DNA from: Clostridia bacterium
Lineage (GTDB): Bacteria; Bacillota; Clostridia; Lachnospirales; Lachnospiraceae
Direction of reading: 5' to 3'
DNA: 64,000 nucleotides
Assembly (NCBI GenBank): GCA_910576205.1
Contig: CAJTHL010000019.1
Coordinates: 23,378 to 87,377, forward strand
Shown here: positions 23,848 to 32,300 of the stretch, one piece after another
How the letters are laid out: every line of letters begins with the position of its first letter
Numbering within the stretch: position 1 is the first letter of the stretch
Program-made: the position numbers and the translations under genes
Notes under the pieces: model-generated
What the model saw: only the letters and a program-made list of their open reading frames with translations
The model's database searches: none
Told to the model about the DNA's origin: nothing

Positions 23848-25952
23848 TTCCCCCTGCCTTTCTTCGCCGGAAATTCCAGCCTGAAATTCACATATTTTCC
23901 CCCTGTATCATCCAGCAGCACCACCGCGTCATAGGTCTTTCCCGTCTTTTCGCTGTAAAGCCCGGACACGGAAACGCGGCCCTCTTTTAGAAGGGCCGCC
24001 GCCACAGACTTTGTAATGCTCTTTTTCTTAAGGGAAAAGAATTTGTTATCTTTCCAGAGTGCAAAGGCACAATCCCGGTTATCACAGAAGAATCCTTTTT
24101 TGCCCTCATACACAGTGCCGCCGCAGCGGGGACAGGTGCCGACAGCTTCACGCCCGTTTTCTTTCGCATCCGGGAACAGCCCGGCAAACCGTTCCTCCGG
24201 CGCGGCATGTTCTCTGACGAGCGCCCGGATCATATCTGCAATCCCATCCATGAAATCTTTTGCCGGGACCCCGCCGCGCTCCACCTGTTTCAGCATGGAT
24301 TCCCATTCTGCGGTGAGCATGGGCGATTTGATGTTATCCGGCAGGACCAAAATCAGGTTCGTGCCTTTTTCCGTGGGGATAAGCTGCTTTTTCTTCCGCT
24401 GCACAAAACCGGCAGATACCAGCTTTTCCAGCGTGGCGGCACGGGTAGCCGGCGTACCTAAACCTTTGCGCTCGGCATCCTCCGGCATATCCCCGGCGCC
24501 CGCCGTTTCCATAGCCGCCAGAAGGGAATCCTCCGTATAGTGCTTCGGCGGGGAGGTCTTGCCTTCCCGGACGCCGGCAGACGCTTTTTCAAAGGTCTGG
24601 CCCTCCTGTAGCGGAGGCAGGGCAGCATCTTCACTTTCTTTTTCTTCCGTTTTAGACTGTTTCAGGCCCATGCGGTGAAGGCGTTCCACTTCCTTCCAGC
24701 CTGTCTGCAGCACGGTTTTTCCCTTTGCCGTGAAGGAATGGCCCCGGCAGTCCAGAACCGCCGTTACCGCCTCAAACCGGTGGGCCTGGGCCGTGGCAGA
24801 AAGGAGCCTTGCGGCAATCAGCGTCAGTACATCCCGCTCCCCGGAAGGAAGCTCCGATAAATCCGTCCGGGCAATCTCCACCGTAGGGATAATCGCGTGA
24901 TGGTCGGTCACTTTGCTGCCATCCGTCACACGGCCAATATCCGGTTCCCCGGCGCATCCCTTCCCAAAGGGCATATTGCCCCGCAGCCAGAGGACCAGGG
25001 AAGCGGCGGTTGCCTGCATATCCTCCGTCAGATACTGGCTGTCCGTCCGGGGATAGGTCGCCAGTTTTTTCTCATAAAGCGACTGCACATAGTCAAGGGT
25101 CTGCTGAGCCGTATAACCATAAATGCGGTTACATTCCCGCTGTAAGGTTGTCAGATCGTACAGGCGGGGCGGCTGTACCGTCTTGGCCTGCTTTTCCACG
25201 GACAGCACCGAAGCAGCCTGCCCGTCACTTTCCATACGGATTTTTTCAGCCCCGGTCTTATCCGGCAGCTTTTCGCCGGAGGCAGTAAAGCCGCCGCAGG
25301 TGATTTCCGGCACATAAAAGGGGCTGCTTGTAAATGCCTGAATATCCGCCTCCCGCCGTACCAAAAGCGCCAGCGTTGGCGACATTACCCGCCCCACATT
25401 CAGCGTCGTGCCATACAGGACGGAGAAAAGCCGGGTGGCGTTAATGCCGATCAGCCAGTCAGCCCCGGCCCGGCAGACCGCCGCGTCATAGAGCTTATCG
25501 TAGTCGCTGCCAGGGCGCAGGTGTTCAAAGCCGTCCCGGATTGCCGCATCCTCCATACTGGAAATCCAGAGGCGTTCCATTGGTTTGCTGCATCCGGCAT
25601 ATTGATAGACAAGACGGAAGATCAGCTCGCCCTCACGTCCGGCGTCGGTACCACACACCACAGAATCCACCCGTTTGTCTTTCATCAGCCGGCACAGAAG
25701 GTCAAGCTGCTTTTTCTTATCCTTCGGCACTCCGTATTTCCATTCTTCCGGCAGGATCGGCAGATCGCCATAACGCCATTTGGCATACTGTTCTTTGTAA
25801 GCCTCCGGCTGCGCAAGCTCCAGAAGGTGCCCTACGCACCAGCTTACCAGATAACCGCCGCCCTCCATGTAGCCGTCTTTTTTCTCATTCGCGCCCAGGA
25901 CCGCCGCCAGCGATATGGCGACGGAGGGCTTTTCTGCAATTACTAACTTCAA
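23844..25952 (-). CDS. topB: DNA topoisomerase III (type IA)
   Basis: A 702-residue type IA topoisomerase, which passes single strands and probably helps replication or transfer of the ICE. The TOPRIM domain starts MKLVIAEKPSVAISLAAVLG and includes GTDAGREGELIFR. The active-site tyrosine is Tyr300 in ATYPRTDSQY. A zinc-ribbon-like CPRCGGTVYEGKKGFFCDN lies near the C-terminus. The start is TTG 25952, fused to the stop of the small DUF3789 gene (TTGA) and preceded by AAAGGAGG. Confidence 0.93.
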   Translation of the reverse strand: MKLVIAEKPSVAISLAAVLGANEKKDGYMEGGGYLVSWCVGHLLELAQPEAYKEQYAKWRYGDLPILPEEWKYGVPKDKKKQLDLLCRLMKDKRVDSVVCGTDAGREGELIFRLVYQYAGCSKPMERLWISSMEDAAIRDGFEHLRPGSDYDKLYDAAVCRAGADWLIGINATRLFSVLYGTTLNVGRVMSPTLALLVRREADIQAFTSSPFYVPEITCGGFTASGEKLPDKTGAEKIRMESDGQAASVLSVEKQAKTVQPPRLYDLTTLQRECNRIYGYTAQQTLDYVQSLYEKKLATYPRTDSQYLTEDMQATAASLVLWLRGNMPFGKGCAGEPDIGRVTDGSKVTDHHAIIPTVEIARTDLSELPSGERDVLTLIAARLLSATAQAHRFEAVTAVLDCRGHSFTAKGKTVLQTGWKEVERLHRMGLKQSKTEEKESEDAALPPLQEGQTFEKASAGVREGKTSPPKHYTEDSLLAAMETAGAGDMPEDAERKGLGTPATRAATLEKLVSAGFVQRKKKQLIPTEKGTNLILVLPDNIKSPMLTAEWESMLKQVERGGVPAKDFMDGIADMIRALVREHAAPEERFAGLFPDAKENGREAVGTCPRCGGTVYEGKKGFFCDNRDCAFALWKDNKFFSLKKKSITKSVAAALLKEGRVSVSGLYSEKTGKTYDAVVLLDDTGGKYVNFRLEFPAKKGRGK

Positions 25953-26083
25953 TGTCCAGACCTCCTTTGCATTTCCTCAAATTCTTCGTCCGCCTGCTTT
26001 CCCGTCTGCAAAAGGCACATCAGCACAACGCCGGCAGACATCCCTCCGGTGAATGTAAGAAAGTGTATAATCATGTTCCACAT
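25949..26083 (-). CDS. DUF3789 family small membrane protein
   Basis: A 44-residue protein: a hydrophobic helix (IIHFLTFTGGMSAGVVLMCL) followed by LQTGKQADEEFEEMQRR. This layout fits DUF3789 proteins of ICEs. ATG 26083 follows CAGGAGG. The stop overlaps the TTG start of topoisomerase III, so translation is coupled. Function unknown. Confidence 0.75.
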   Translation of the reverse strand: MWNMIIHFLTFTGGMSAGVVLMCLLQTGKQADEEFEEMQRRSGH

Positions 26084-26105
26084 AAAAATCCTCCTGAAAA
26101 TTAGG

Positions 26106-26135
26106 TAAAGAAAAACGCCCACCGGAAAGTGAGCG
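26106..26135 (-). terminator. Terminator after the SLOG-family gene
   Basis: On the minus strand CGCTCAC pairs with GTGGGCG (one G-U) followed by TTTTTCTTT. It separates the SLOG gene from the DUF3789-topB operon. Confidence 0.7.
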
Positions 26136-26163
26136 TATCATCAAGTATCAGTGATCCATTCTT

Positions 26164-26673
26164 TTATTTTCTTCTTGCTGCGGGTTGTCCCGGCAGGATA
26201 ATCTCACCGACCGGGATTTCCCGTAGCTCTTTTTTCATCTGGTGCGCAAACCGGATTGTCCTGACCGTGCCGCCTTTTTCCCTCCCGTCATACACGGCGA
26301 TCACCCTGTCCGAGTGTTCGGCCATATAGCGGTTCCGGTGGGAATAGACGCTGGGGTGGTATTTTTCCTGCATGACAACAACATCCGCACAGGCCTCCAG
26401 CATTTCATAAGTCCGGCTCTTTTCCATCAGGCTGTCCAGGCGCTTTTGATAAGGGATAACCGCAACCAGCTCCAGCACCGGATTTGTCTTTTTCTTTTCC
26501 AGTACGATCTCTGAAAAATACTGGTCCACGCCGTCTGCAAAGCCGCTTATAAAGCGGGTAAACCCGTCCGCAACGGCAGAATCAATTTCACGCCGCAGGG
26601 CCGCTTTTACATGGTTAATCTCTTTCTGCGGTAAATTCCTGTGCCCGGTGACACAGCATGTCTTTCCTTCCAT
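26164..26673 (-). CDS. SLOG-family (DUF1273/YpsA-like) protein
   Basis: A 169-residue Rossmann-like protein. CCVTGHRNLP near the start and ISGFADGVDQYFSEIV are the two nucleotide/sugar-phosphate-binding motifs of the SLOG superfamily. VVVMQEKYHPSVYSHRNRYM and DRVIAVYDGREKGGT complete the DUF1273 pattern. The family is thought to bind nucleotide-derived ligands. ATG 26673 is used because GGAGG lies 8 bp upstream. It has its own consensus promoter and is divergent from an XRE regulator, which may control it. Confidence 0.85.
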   Translation of the reverse strand: MEGKTCCVTGHRNLPQKEINHVKAALRREIDSAVADGFTRFISGFADGVDQYFSEIVLEKKKTNPVLELVAVIPYQKRLDSLMEKSRTYEMLEACADVVVMQEKYHPSVYSHRNRYMAEHSDRVIAVYDGREKGGTVRTIRFAHQMKKELREIPVGEIILPGQPAARRK

Positions 26674-26716
26674 CTTCTTTTCCTCCATACGATAGTTAGT
26701 ATTCTTCATTTCTCAA

Positions 26717-26745
26717 ATTATAATAGATTTATTTTAGCGTTTCAA
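26717..26745 (-). promoter_or_regulatory. Consensus promoter of the SLOG gene
   Basis: On the minus strand TTGAAA (26745-26740), a 17-bp spacer and TATAAT (26722-26717). The -35 overlaps a small dyad GCGTTGAAACGC, a possible binding site for the divergent XRE regulator. Confidence 0.75.
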
Positions 26746-26822
26746 CGCAAATACCCTCTTTTATTTTGCGAATAAGGATAGGGTGTAAGGTACAATCTAT
26801 TACGGAATAGGAGGTAAAGGCA

Positions 26823-27137
26823 ATGTATGAAAATTTCGTCCCGGAACGTTTGGCAAAGCTGCGGACTCAAAAAGGCGTGTCTGCGCGTGATATGTCATTG
26901 TCATTGGGACAGGCAAATAACTACATTAACAACATTGAAAACAAAAAGTCCCTTCCCTCCATGCAGTCCTTCCTTTATATCTGTGAATATCTGGGCGTGA
27001 CGCCCCAGGAATTTTTTGACGAAGGGAACCCGGACCCGCAAGCCTTGCAGGAATTTATTACAGAGGCAAAAAAACTGGATTCCAGGTCACTTTCTTATAT
27101 CCTGGGGATTATGAAAGAACTCAATAGCAGAAAATAA
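26823..27137 (+). CDS. XRE-family regulator of the ICE
   Basis: A 104-residue protein with an N-terminal Cro/CI-type HTH (ERLAKLRTQKGVSARDMSLS then NNYINNIENKKSLPS). ATG 26823 follows AGGAGG. It is the only plus-strand gene in this part of the outer ICE and is divergent from the SLOG gene, so it may act on the shared 150-bp promoter region. A candidate promoter is TTGCGA (26766) and TACAAT (26791) with a long 19-bp spacer. A good terminator follows directly. Confidence 0.88.
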   Translation: MYENFVPERLAKLRTQKGVSARDMSLSLGQANNYINNIENKKSLPSMQSFLYICEYLGVTPQEFFDEGNPDPQALQEFITEAKKLDSRSLSYILGIMKELNSRK

Positions 27138-27138
27138 G

Positions 27139-27162
27139 CGGCCACGGTGCTGGCCGTTTTTT
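27139..27162 (+). terminator. Terminator of the XRE gene
   Basis: CGGCCA-CGGTGC-TGGCCG followed by TTTTTT, starting two bases after the stop codon. Confidence 0.88.
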
Positions 27163-27256
27163 GCTGCCTTTCTTTTATTGTATCCTGCAATCCTCCTGAT
27201 ATGCCCAATCCCACTACCGGCGATAAACCAAGAATTACTCCAAAAATATTCCTTTT

Positions 27257-27670
27257 TTATTTTCCTGTACTTCCAAACCCACCCATGCCGCGCTGCTCGC
27301 CAAGCTCTGAAACAAAATCCGCGATCACAACCGGGGTAATCACAAGCTGCCCCACGCGGGAGCCTTTGGAAAGCTCCTGCACCTGGTTGCTTACATTGCT
27401 GATGATCGCATGAATCTCCCCGCGGTAGCCGGAATCCACTGGCGGCAGCTCACAGACCAGCCCTTTTACCGCCATGCTGGTGCGCGGGAATACATAGCCC
27501 GCATATCCGTCCGGCACTTCAATTCCAAATCCAAGAGGGATCTTTGCGATCTCGCCAGGCTGCAAAGTACAGTCATAGGGCATGTAAACATCCGCGCCGG
27601 CATCGTTCCCATGCGGACGGAAAGGGCGGCGGTCCTCCGGCACGCCAAAGTCGATCAATTTGATCTTCAT
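27257..27670 (-). CDS. dut: dUTP diphosphatase (dUTPase)
   Basis: A 137-residue trimeric-type dUTPase that converts dUTP to dUMP. All five motifs are visible: NDAGADVYMP (I), PRTSMAVKGL (II), PPVDSGYRGEI with the catalytic Asp (III), KGSRVGQLVI (IV) and the C-terminal RGMGGFGSTGK (V). ATG 27670 overlaps the thyX stop (ATGA). Together with ThyX it provides a dUTP-to-dUMP-to-dTMP route carried by the ICE, lowering uracil in DNA. Confidence 0.93.
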   Translation of the reverse strand: MKIKLIDFGVPEDRRPFRPHGNDAGADVYMPYDCTLQPGEIAKIPLGFGIEVPDGYAGYVFPRTSMAVKGLVCELPPVDSGYRGEIHAIISNVSNQVQELSKGSRVGQLVITPVVIADFVSELGEQRGMGGFGSTGK

Positions 27671-28374
27671 GCGCCGCCTCCTTCCAAAAGCGCCGGATAG
27701 TCCGTTTTCAAAATATCTCCAGGCGTCATATCCGCTTTCAGCATGTTTCCGCAGGTCATTTTCCCCTCCAGGCAATTGTCCTGTTGGCAGAAGGGGCCTG
27801 TGAGATCAGGGGCAAACAGCACCGGGCTTAAAGTATAAAGCTCCTGCCAGATTTTCAGGAGCACGATCCGGGTTTCGTCCGTATTACGCCTGCATACCCG
27901 CTGGCCGATGATGTGTTTCCACTGATAGGGCGTGGCGCTGATAACCAGCACATTCCGAAGCCCCTGGGGTGTAGCATATCCCGCTGCGTCATGGCCGACG
28001 CCGACATTACATAGCTGCTCATAGCAATCCATGCCCTTGTGACAGCTTTCCAGGTAGAGTGCCCGGACAGAAGCAGGCGCAGCCAATACTTCGTAGGGTA
28101 TGGCAAAATCCGCCTGGCCTGCATAATTGCTGTACTGCAAAGACGCGCTCATAAACTTTACTTCGTTCTGGTGCCGGGTGATCTGTGAAAGGAACCGCCT
28201 GCTTGCCCCTACAACAGCAGCGGTGATCACCGCAAATTTCTGGACCGTCGGGTGGGGAAGGGCGCTGATGGCCGCCACAGTATCATCACTGAACGATTTT
28301 TCATAAAGGGCCATCAGATCATCCATTGTGGCAATCCGGTGGCCCCTCTGGGTGAGCCGGGCAGCAAAGACCAT
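27667..28374 (-). CDS. thyX: FAD-dependent thymidylate synthase ThyX
   Basis: ThyX methylates dUMP to dTMP using folate and flavin. The segment SQITRHQNEVKFMSASLQYS corresponds to the ThyX motif RHRx7S, with Gln replacing the second Arg. From the first ATG (28374) the protein has 235 residues. However, the frame upstream of that ATG encodes EVKILNCQAAREAEKN, which matches the N-terminal strand of ThyX and has no ATG/GTG/TTG. AAGGAGGG at 28443-28450 is placed eight bases before an ATC at 28434, a possible unusual start. A C-terminal Cys cluster is extra. Confidence 0.82.
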   Translation of the reverse strand: MVFAARLTQRGHRIATMDDLMALYEKSFSDDTVAAISALPHPTVQKFAVITAAVVGASRRFLSQITRHQNEVKFMSASLQYSNYAGQADFAIPYEVLAAPASVRALYLESCHKGMDCYEQLCNVGVGHDAAGYATPQGLRNVLVISATPYQWKHIIGQRVCRRNTDETRIVLLKIWQELYTLSPVLFAPDLTGPFCQQDNCLEGKMTCGNMLKADMTPGDILKTDYPALLEGGGA

Positions 28375-28420
28375 GTTTTTCTCGGCCTCCCTGGCCGCCT
28401 GGCAGTTTAATATTTTTACT

Positions 28421-28708
28421 TCAATCCGTCTGATCGGTATGTCCCTCCTTTACAATGGCTTTCAGTAAGAACAGATAGTTGAGGCTGTCTGTGATTTTTT
28501 CATTCCATGTGCTTATCCCGTAATCCGTATCATTGTCAAAGCACATGTCATACAGGGAAACGATATGCTTCGCCAGCATCCCGGCAAGGGCGCGCTCCGG
28601 CGTGGTGTGCTGCAAGGCTGCCGCCGCCTTAAAAGCCCCCAGCCGGTCTGTATCGTCCCCGGTATATTCCTTCGTTTTCTTTTGCAATGTATCGGCACAG
28701 AGCCGCAC
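28421..28708 (-). CDS. Conserved phage/ICE protein near thyX, unknown function
   Basis: At least 95 residues. The core TKEYTGDDTDRLGAFKAAAA then ERALAGMLAKHIVSLYDMCF is a conserved block known from phages and ICEs; function unknown. The only usual start is GTG 28708, which has no ribosome binding site. The frame continues upstream as TQQEVNAVFDEQVRL to an ATC at 28747, seven bases after a perfect AAAGGAGGG (28755-28763). The true protein is probably 108 residues. Its stop overlaps the extended start of thyX, so the two are coupled. Confidence 0.7.
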   Translation of the reverse strand: MRLCADTLQKKTKEYTGDDTDRLGAFKAAAALQHTTPERALAGMLAKHIVSLYDMCFDNDTDYGISTWNEKITDSLNYLFLLKAIVKEGHTDQTD

Positions 28709-28843
28709 CTGCTCGTCAAATACGGCATTGACTTCCTGTTGTGTGATATGGCATCCCTCCTTTGAATTTGAAAAATGGGTTATCCAAGACAGTCTTACTT
28801 GAAGCAGAATAAAATACGCATTATATCTCTTATCCGCTGCATT

Positions 28844-29326
28844 TCAGGCGCTCGGCAGATAAATCCAGTCGTGCATCAGGCACACGCTGGGTTCGTCCTC
28901 CCTGGGGACCAGGTGGTAGGTACATTCCCCGTACACGGTCCGCTTGTCCTCGATCTCCATGCCATACGCCTTGTAGAAGCGGTATTCCAGGTTGGAAACG
29001 ATACACCGCAGCATCTGCAGCGCCTCCCGCTGCGAGGTCACGATCAGGTCACGGTCAATGCTGCGCTTTAAGAACAGCAGGGATTTATAAAGCTGTACCT
29101 CCGTCCGGTAAGGGCGGTAATCCCCATGCTCCAGCCAGCCGCTAAAGGCCACCGGTCCGCTCTGGATCACATCACGTTCCGGGTGGTAATACTCGTAGCA
29201 GTCCAGGTTTGCCGTATTCAGAAGATAGAGCATTTCCCGGACCTCATTCTCTGGCATGTCATAGAATCGCAGAAGGGAGCGGTACAGATGGACGTAGCCG
29301 GGTATCGAAACAATGGTATTTACCAT
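28844..29326 (-). CDS. Conserved ICE protein, unknown function
   Basis: A 160-residue soluble protein starting at ATG 29326, eight bases after AGGAGG. It is rich in aromatic residues and ends VCLMHDWIYLPSA. No named domain or catalytic motif is recognised. It lies between the adhesin gene and the thymidylate genes. A GC-rich hairpin (29350-29374) separates it from the adhesin stop. Confidence 0.65.
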   Translation of the reverse strand: MVNTIVSIPGYVHLYRSLLRFYDMPENEVREMLYLLNTANLDCYEYYHPERDVIQSGPVAFSGWLEHGDYRPYRTEVQLYKSLLFLKRSIDRDLIVTSQREALQMLRCIVSNLEYRFYKAYGMEIEDKRTVYGECTYHLVPREDEPSVCLMHDWIYLPSA

Positions 29327-29349
29327 AGAAAAGTCCTCCTATATACCAA

Positions 29350-29374
29350 GTGCGGGAGCAGACAGCCCCCGCAC
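29350..29374 (-). terminator. GC-rich hairpin between the adhesin gene and the next gene
   Basis: GTGCGGG and CCCGCAC form a perfect 7-bp stem 19 bp after the adhesin-sortase stop. There is no T-run, so termination is uncertain. Confidence 0.4.
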
Positions 29375-29392
29375 CGGTTTCTAATATTCTTG

Positions 29393-32300
29393 TTAATCGT
29401 TTTCAGCCGCCAGCTTTCCCATGACGATAAAGCGGCTCTTACCTCCGGGCGTACAGGTGGAAAGGGTCAGCACCTTGTCACTGGAAGTCACCGTAACATC
29501 AGTCTCAATGACGGAGCGGCCTGCCATTTCAGAAAGCCATGTGGTGTAGGCCCCGTCATCCTTCCAGCTAAGCCTCCAGGGGGAGGTGTCGCTGCCGGAT
29601 TCCGCCGGTTTCGCCTCAAATGCAGAGAAAACCTCCATCACATAACCGCCGTCAGGGGTGACAAGGTACATCTGCGGGTGTTCGTCAAAATAGCTCTGCG
29701 TGTCATATTCATTCAGCGTTGCGAACATGGAGCCGTCCCGCATGTTGTGGCCGTAGATAATGGTATTGCGGTCCGAAAAATCCGCCTGGTTCTCATAGTC
29801 TGCAAACAGGCCGCCCACCTTGTTATAGGTGCCGTCGTACAGATGGTGCAGGTAATACTCGTTATCGTCTGCTTGCATTACCGGGTAGTTGATGGCCGTA
29901 TCGGGAAGGTTAAGCCATCCGATGATGTCCGGCCTGTTTTCCCTGAGGGCTTCAAAATCAACAACAGGGAGGACCACACTGGAATCCTCCCTGCCTGTTT
30001 CTTCTGCCCCCATTTCTTCCGGTTCGCTGATCTGCTCCGGTATTTCCACATGTTCCGCCAGCCCGTCATAGGTCCCGGCGCTCTCGGCATACTGGCCGAG
30101 GTCACGTACGATCAGGAACCCGCTGCCAAGAGCCAGCGCCGCGCAGAGGGTAATCACCGCAATGTTAGCAGCTTTTGCTTTCGGTGAAATCTTTCTGGAC
30201 TTCCCTTTTCTGTACCGGCACACCGTAAACACACCGCCGCCGATCACAGCCAGCGCCAGGAGCCCGCCATACAGGAAGATAAAATTATCATCCCCGGTCT
30301 GCGGTACCGCTTTGCCCGGATTGGACGGTGTGGACGGAGTGGATGGGTTGGACGGTGTTTTCGGATTTTCCGGGCTGTCCGGTGTTTCCGGTTTCTCCGG
30401 TTTTTCATTGAAGAACTGGACCGTTGCGGTTTCGTCCGCCTTAACCTCCACCGTGGCAGCGTCAGGAATGATATAGTCCCTGCTTGCCCGGTTGGAGATT
30501 TCCGTTACGGTATAAATGCCAACACGCAGCCCCTTGACCTCGATCACGCCGGATTTCGGGGAGGTAAAGGTCTCACAATAGGAGCCGTCCGCATTCTTGA
30601 CCTCAAAAGCAAACCCATCCTTGCGCCCGTCGCTGGAATCCTTCGTGATTTTCAGGTTCCCGCGGTACGCCTCATTGGTAAAGCCGCGCCCGGCCTCGCC
30701 GTTTTCCACAACGGCCACCTGGCCGTCCTCGGTGATCTCAAAATAGTAGGCGTTTTCATCCATCTGGTAGCCCTCCGGCGCCTTGCTTTCCTTCACAAAA
30801 TAGCCCTTTGCCAGAAGGTTCTCCGCCGTATGGTAGCCCGCATCCGATTCTTTCAGTGTGCCGATCTTCGTATCTTCGGAATCAAATTCCTTATTGCCGT
30901 TGGCGTCCTCATACAGATCAAACACCGCGCCGGAGAGGAAACGCAGGAAGGTGTTGTTATCCTTGTCCTTTTTCTCCACAGAAGAAGGCTCGTCTACCGC
31001 TTCGGTTTTCATCACCTGCACGCTGCCCCGGATCAGGGTGTTTTCCACCTTAATCTCTATGCTCTGGCCGTCCACGCCGATATAGATATGGTGCTGTTCG
31101 GGGCTTACCGTATAAAGCGCCGGAGAGGAAATTTCCTTTACGATCCAGTGGCCGTAAGGGATATTCTCAAAGGCAAAGCTGCCATCCTCGGCAGTAGTAA
31201 CGGTAAGCAGCGCATTTTCCCCGGTAAATTCTTCGGTATCAGGCTTAAATAATCCCATGACCGCACCGGCCAGCTCCACATCTTCGCCGCCCTCCGGGTT
31301 TTCGCCGACTTTCACGCCGTCCACACGCCCGCGCAGCAGGTCATTGGGAACCGCCCCGCCCTCATTTACAAGAACCTGCACCAGCGCCGCCTCCTGGCCG
31401 GCATACTCAAAGATAACCGGATATTCGGTATCAGGAAGGATATAAGCGCTGTTTGTGGTGCGTTCCTTTACATAGTAGCTGCCAAAAGGCAGATCGGAGG
31501 CAAAGGAAGCGCCATAGCCGTCCGCCTCATTTGGGGAAACGGAAACCACCTCCAAAAGCCCGCCTGCCGGAATCACGCTGCCGTCAAGGGCAGTCAAATC
31601 AGCGGAAGCATACAGCCCGAAAGAAATGTCTTTGTATTCCTCGTTCATGCCGAGCCCGAAAAGCTCGTCCGTTTCCAGCGCTTTAGACAGGCTTACCGCC
31701 ACCTTCTGGCGCTCGTCATAGAGGCCAACCGCGGTCTGCGTCACTTCCACGGTTTCGCCCGCATAGGTAAGCTCCGCATATTCCGGCTGGGTGCTTAAGA
31801 CCATCCCCTCCGGCGCCTGGCGTTCCTCCAGACGGTAGCGTCCCAGGTACAAAAGCCCGCTCTGTGCCGTTCCATCTTCCCCGGTAGTAAGGGTCTCCAC
31901 GACAGTATCTTTTGCCGCCCTGAGCGTACCGTCGCCGGTATAAATATCTTCATCCGCGATCACGTCATAGACTGCGCCCGGAAGCCCCATGACCTCATAC
32001 ACCGGCTGGTACAGGCCGCCGTTCTTCTGGACGGATGCAAATACCTCGCCGGTCTTAGTGATGGTAAGCTGCCCCTTCTGCGGCATATTGTACTGGGAAA
32101 CAGTGACAACGGCCTCGCTGCCGTCAATGGTAAACGGCACCGGCTCACTGGAAAGCACATAACCGTAGGGCGCCGCCACCTCATACAATTCATAATCACC
32201 GGTGTGCAAAGGCTCCGGCAGCATCAGCCAGCCTTCATCCGAAACATAAAAAGTATCAAGGGTCTCCGGGTTCGGGTAATAGATTTCCTGGGTGACAAAT

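Noticed and set aside
29126..30187. 353-codon open frame on the plus strand opposite the adhesin-sortase gene
   Set aside because: It lies wholly antisense to the sortase part and the next gene, has no ribosome binding site and no recognisable domain. GC-rich genes commonly give such open frames.
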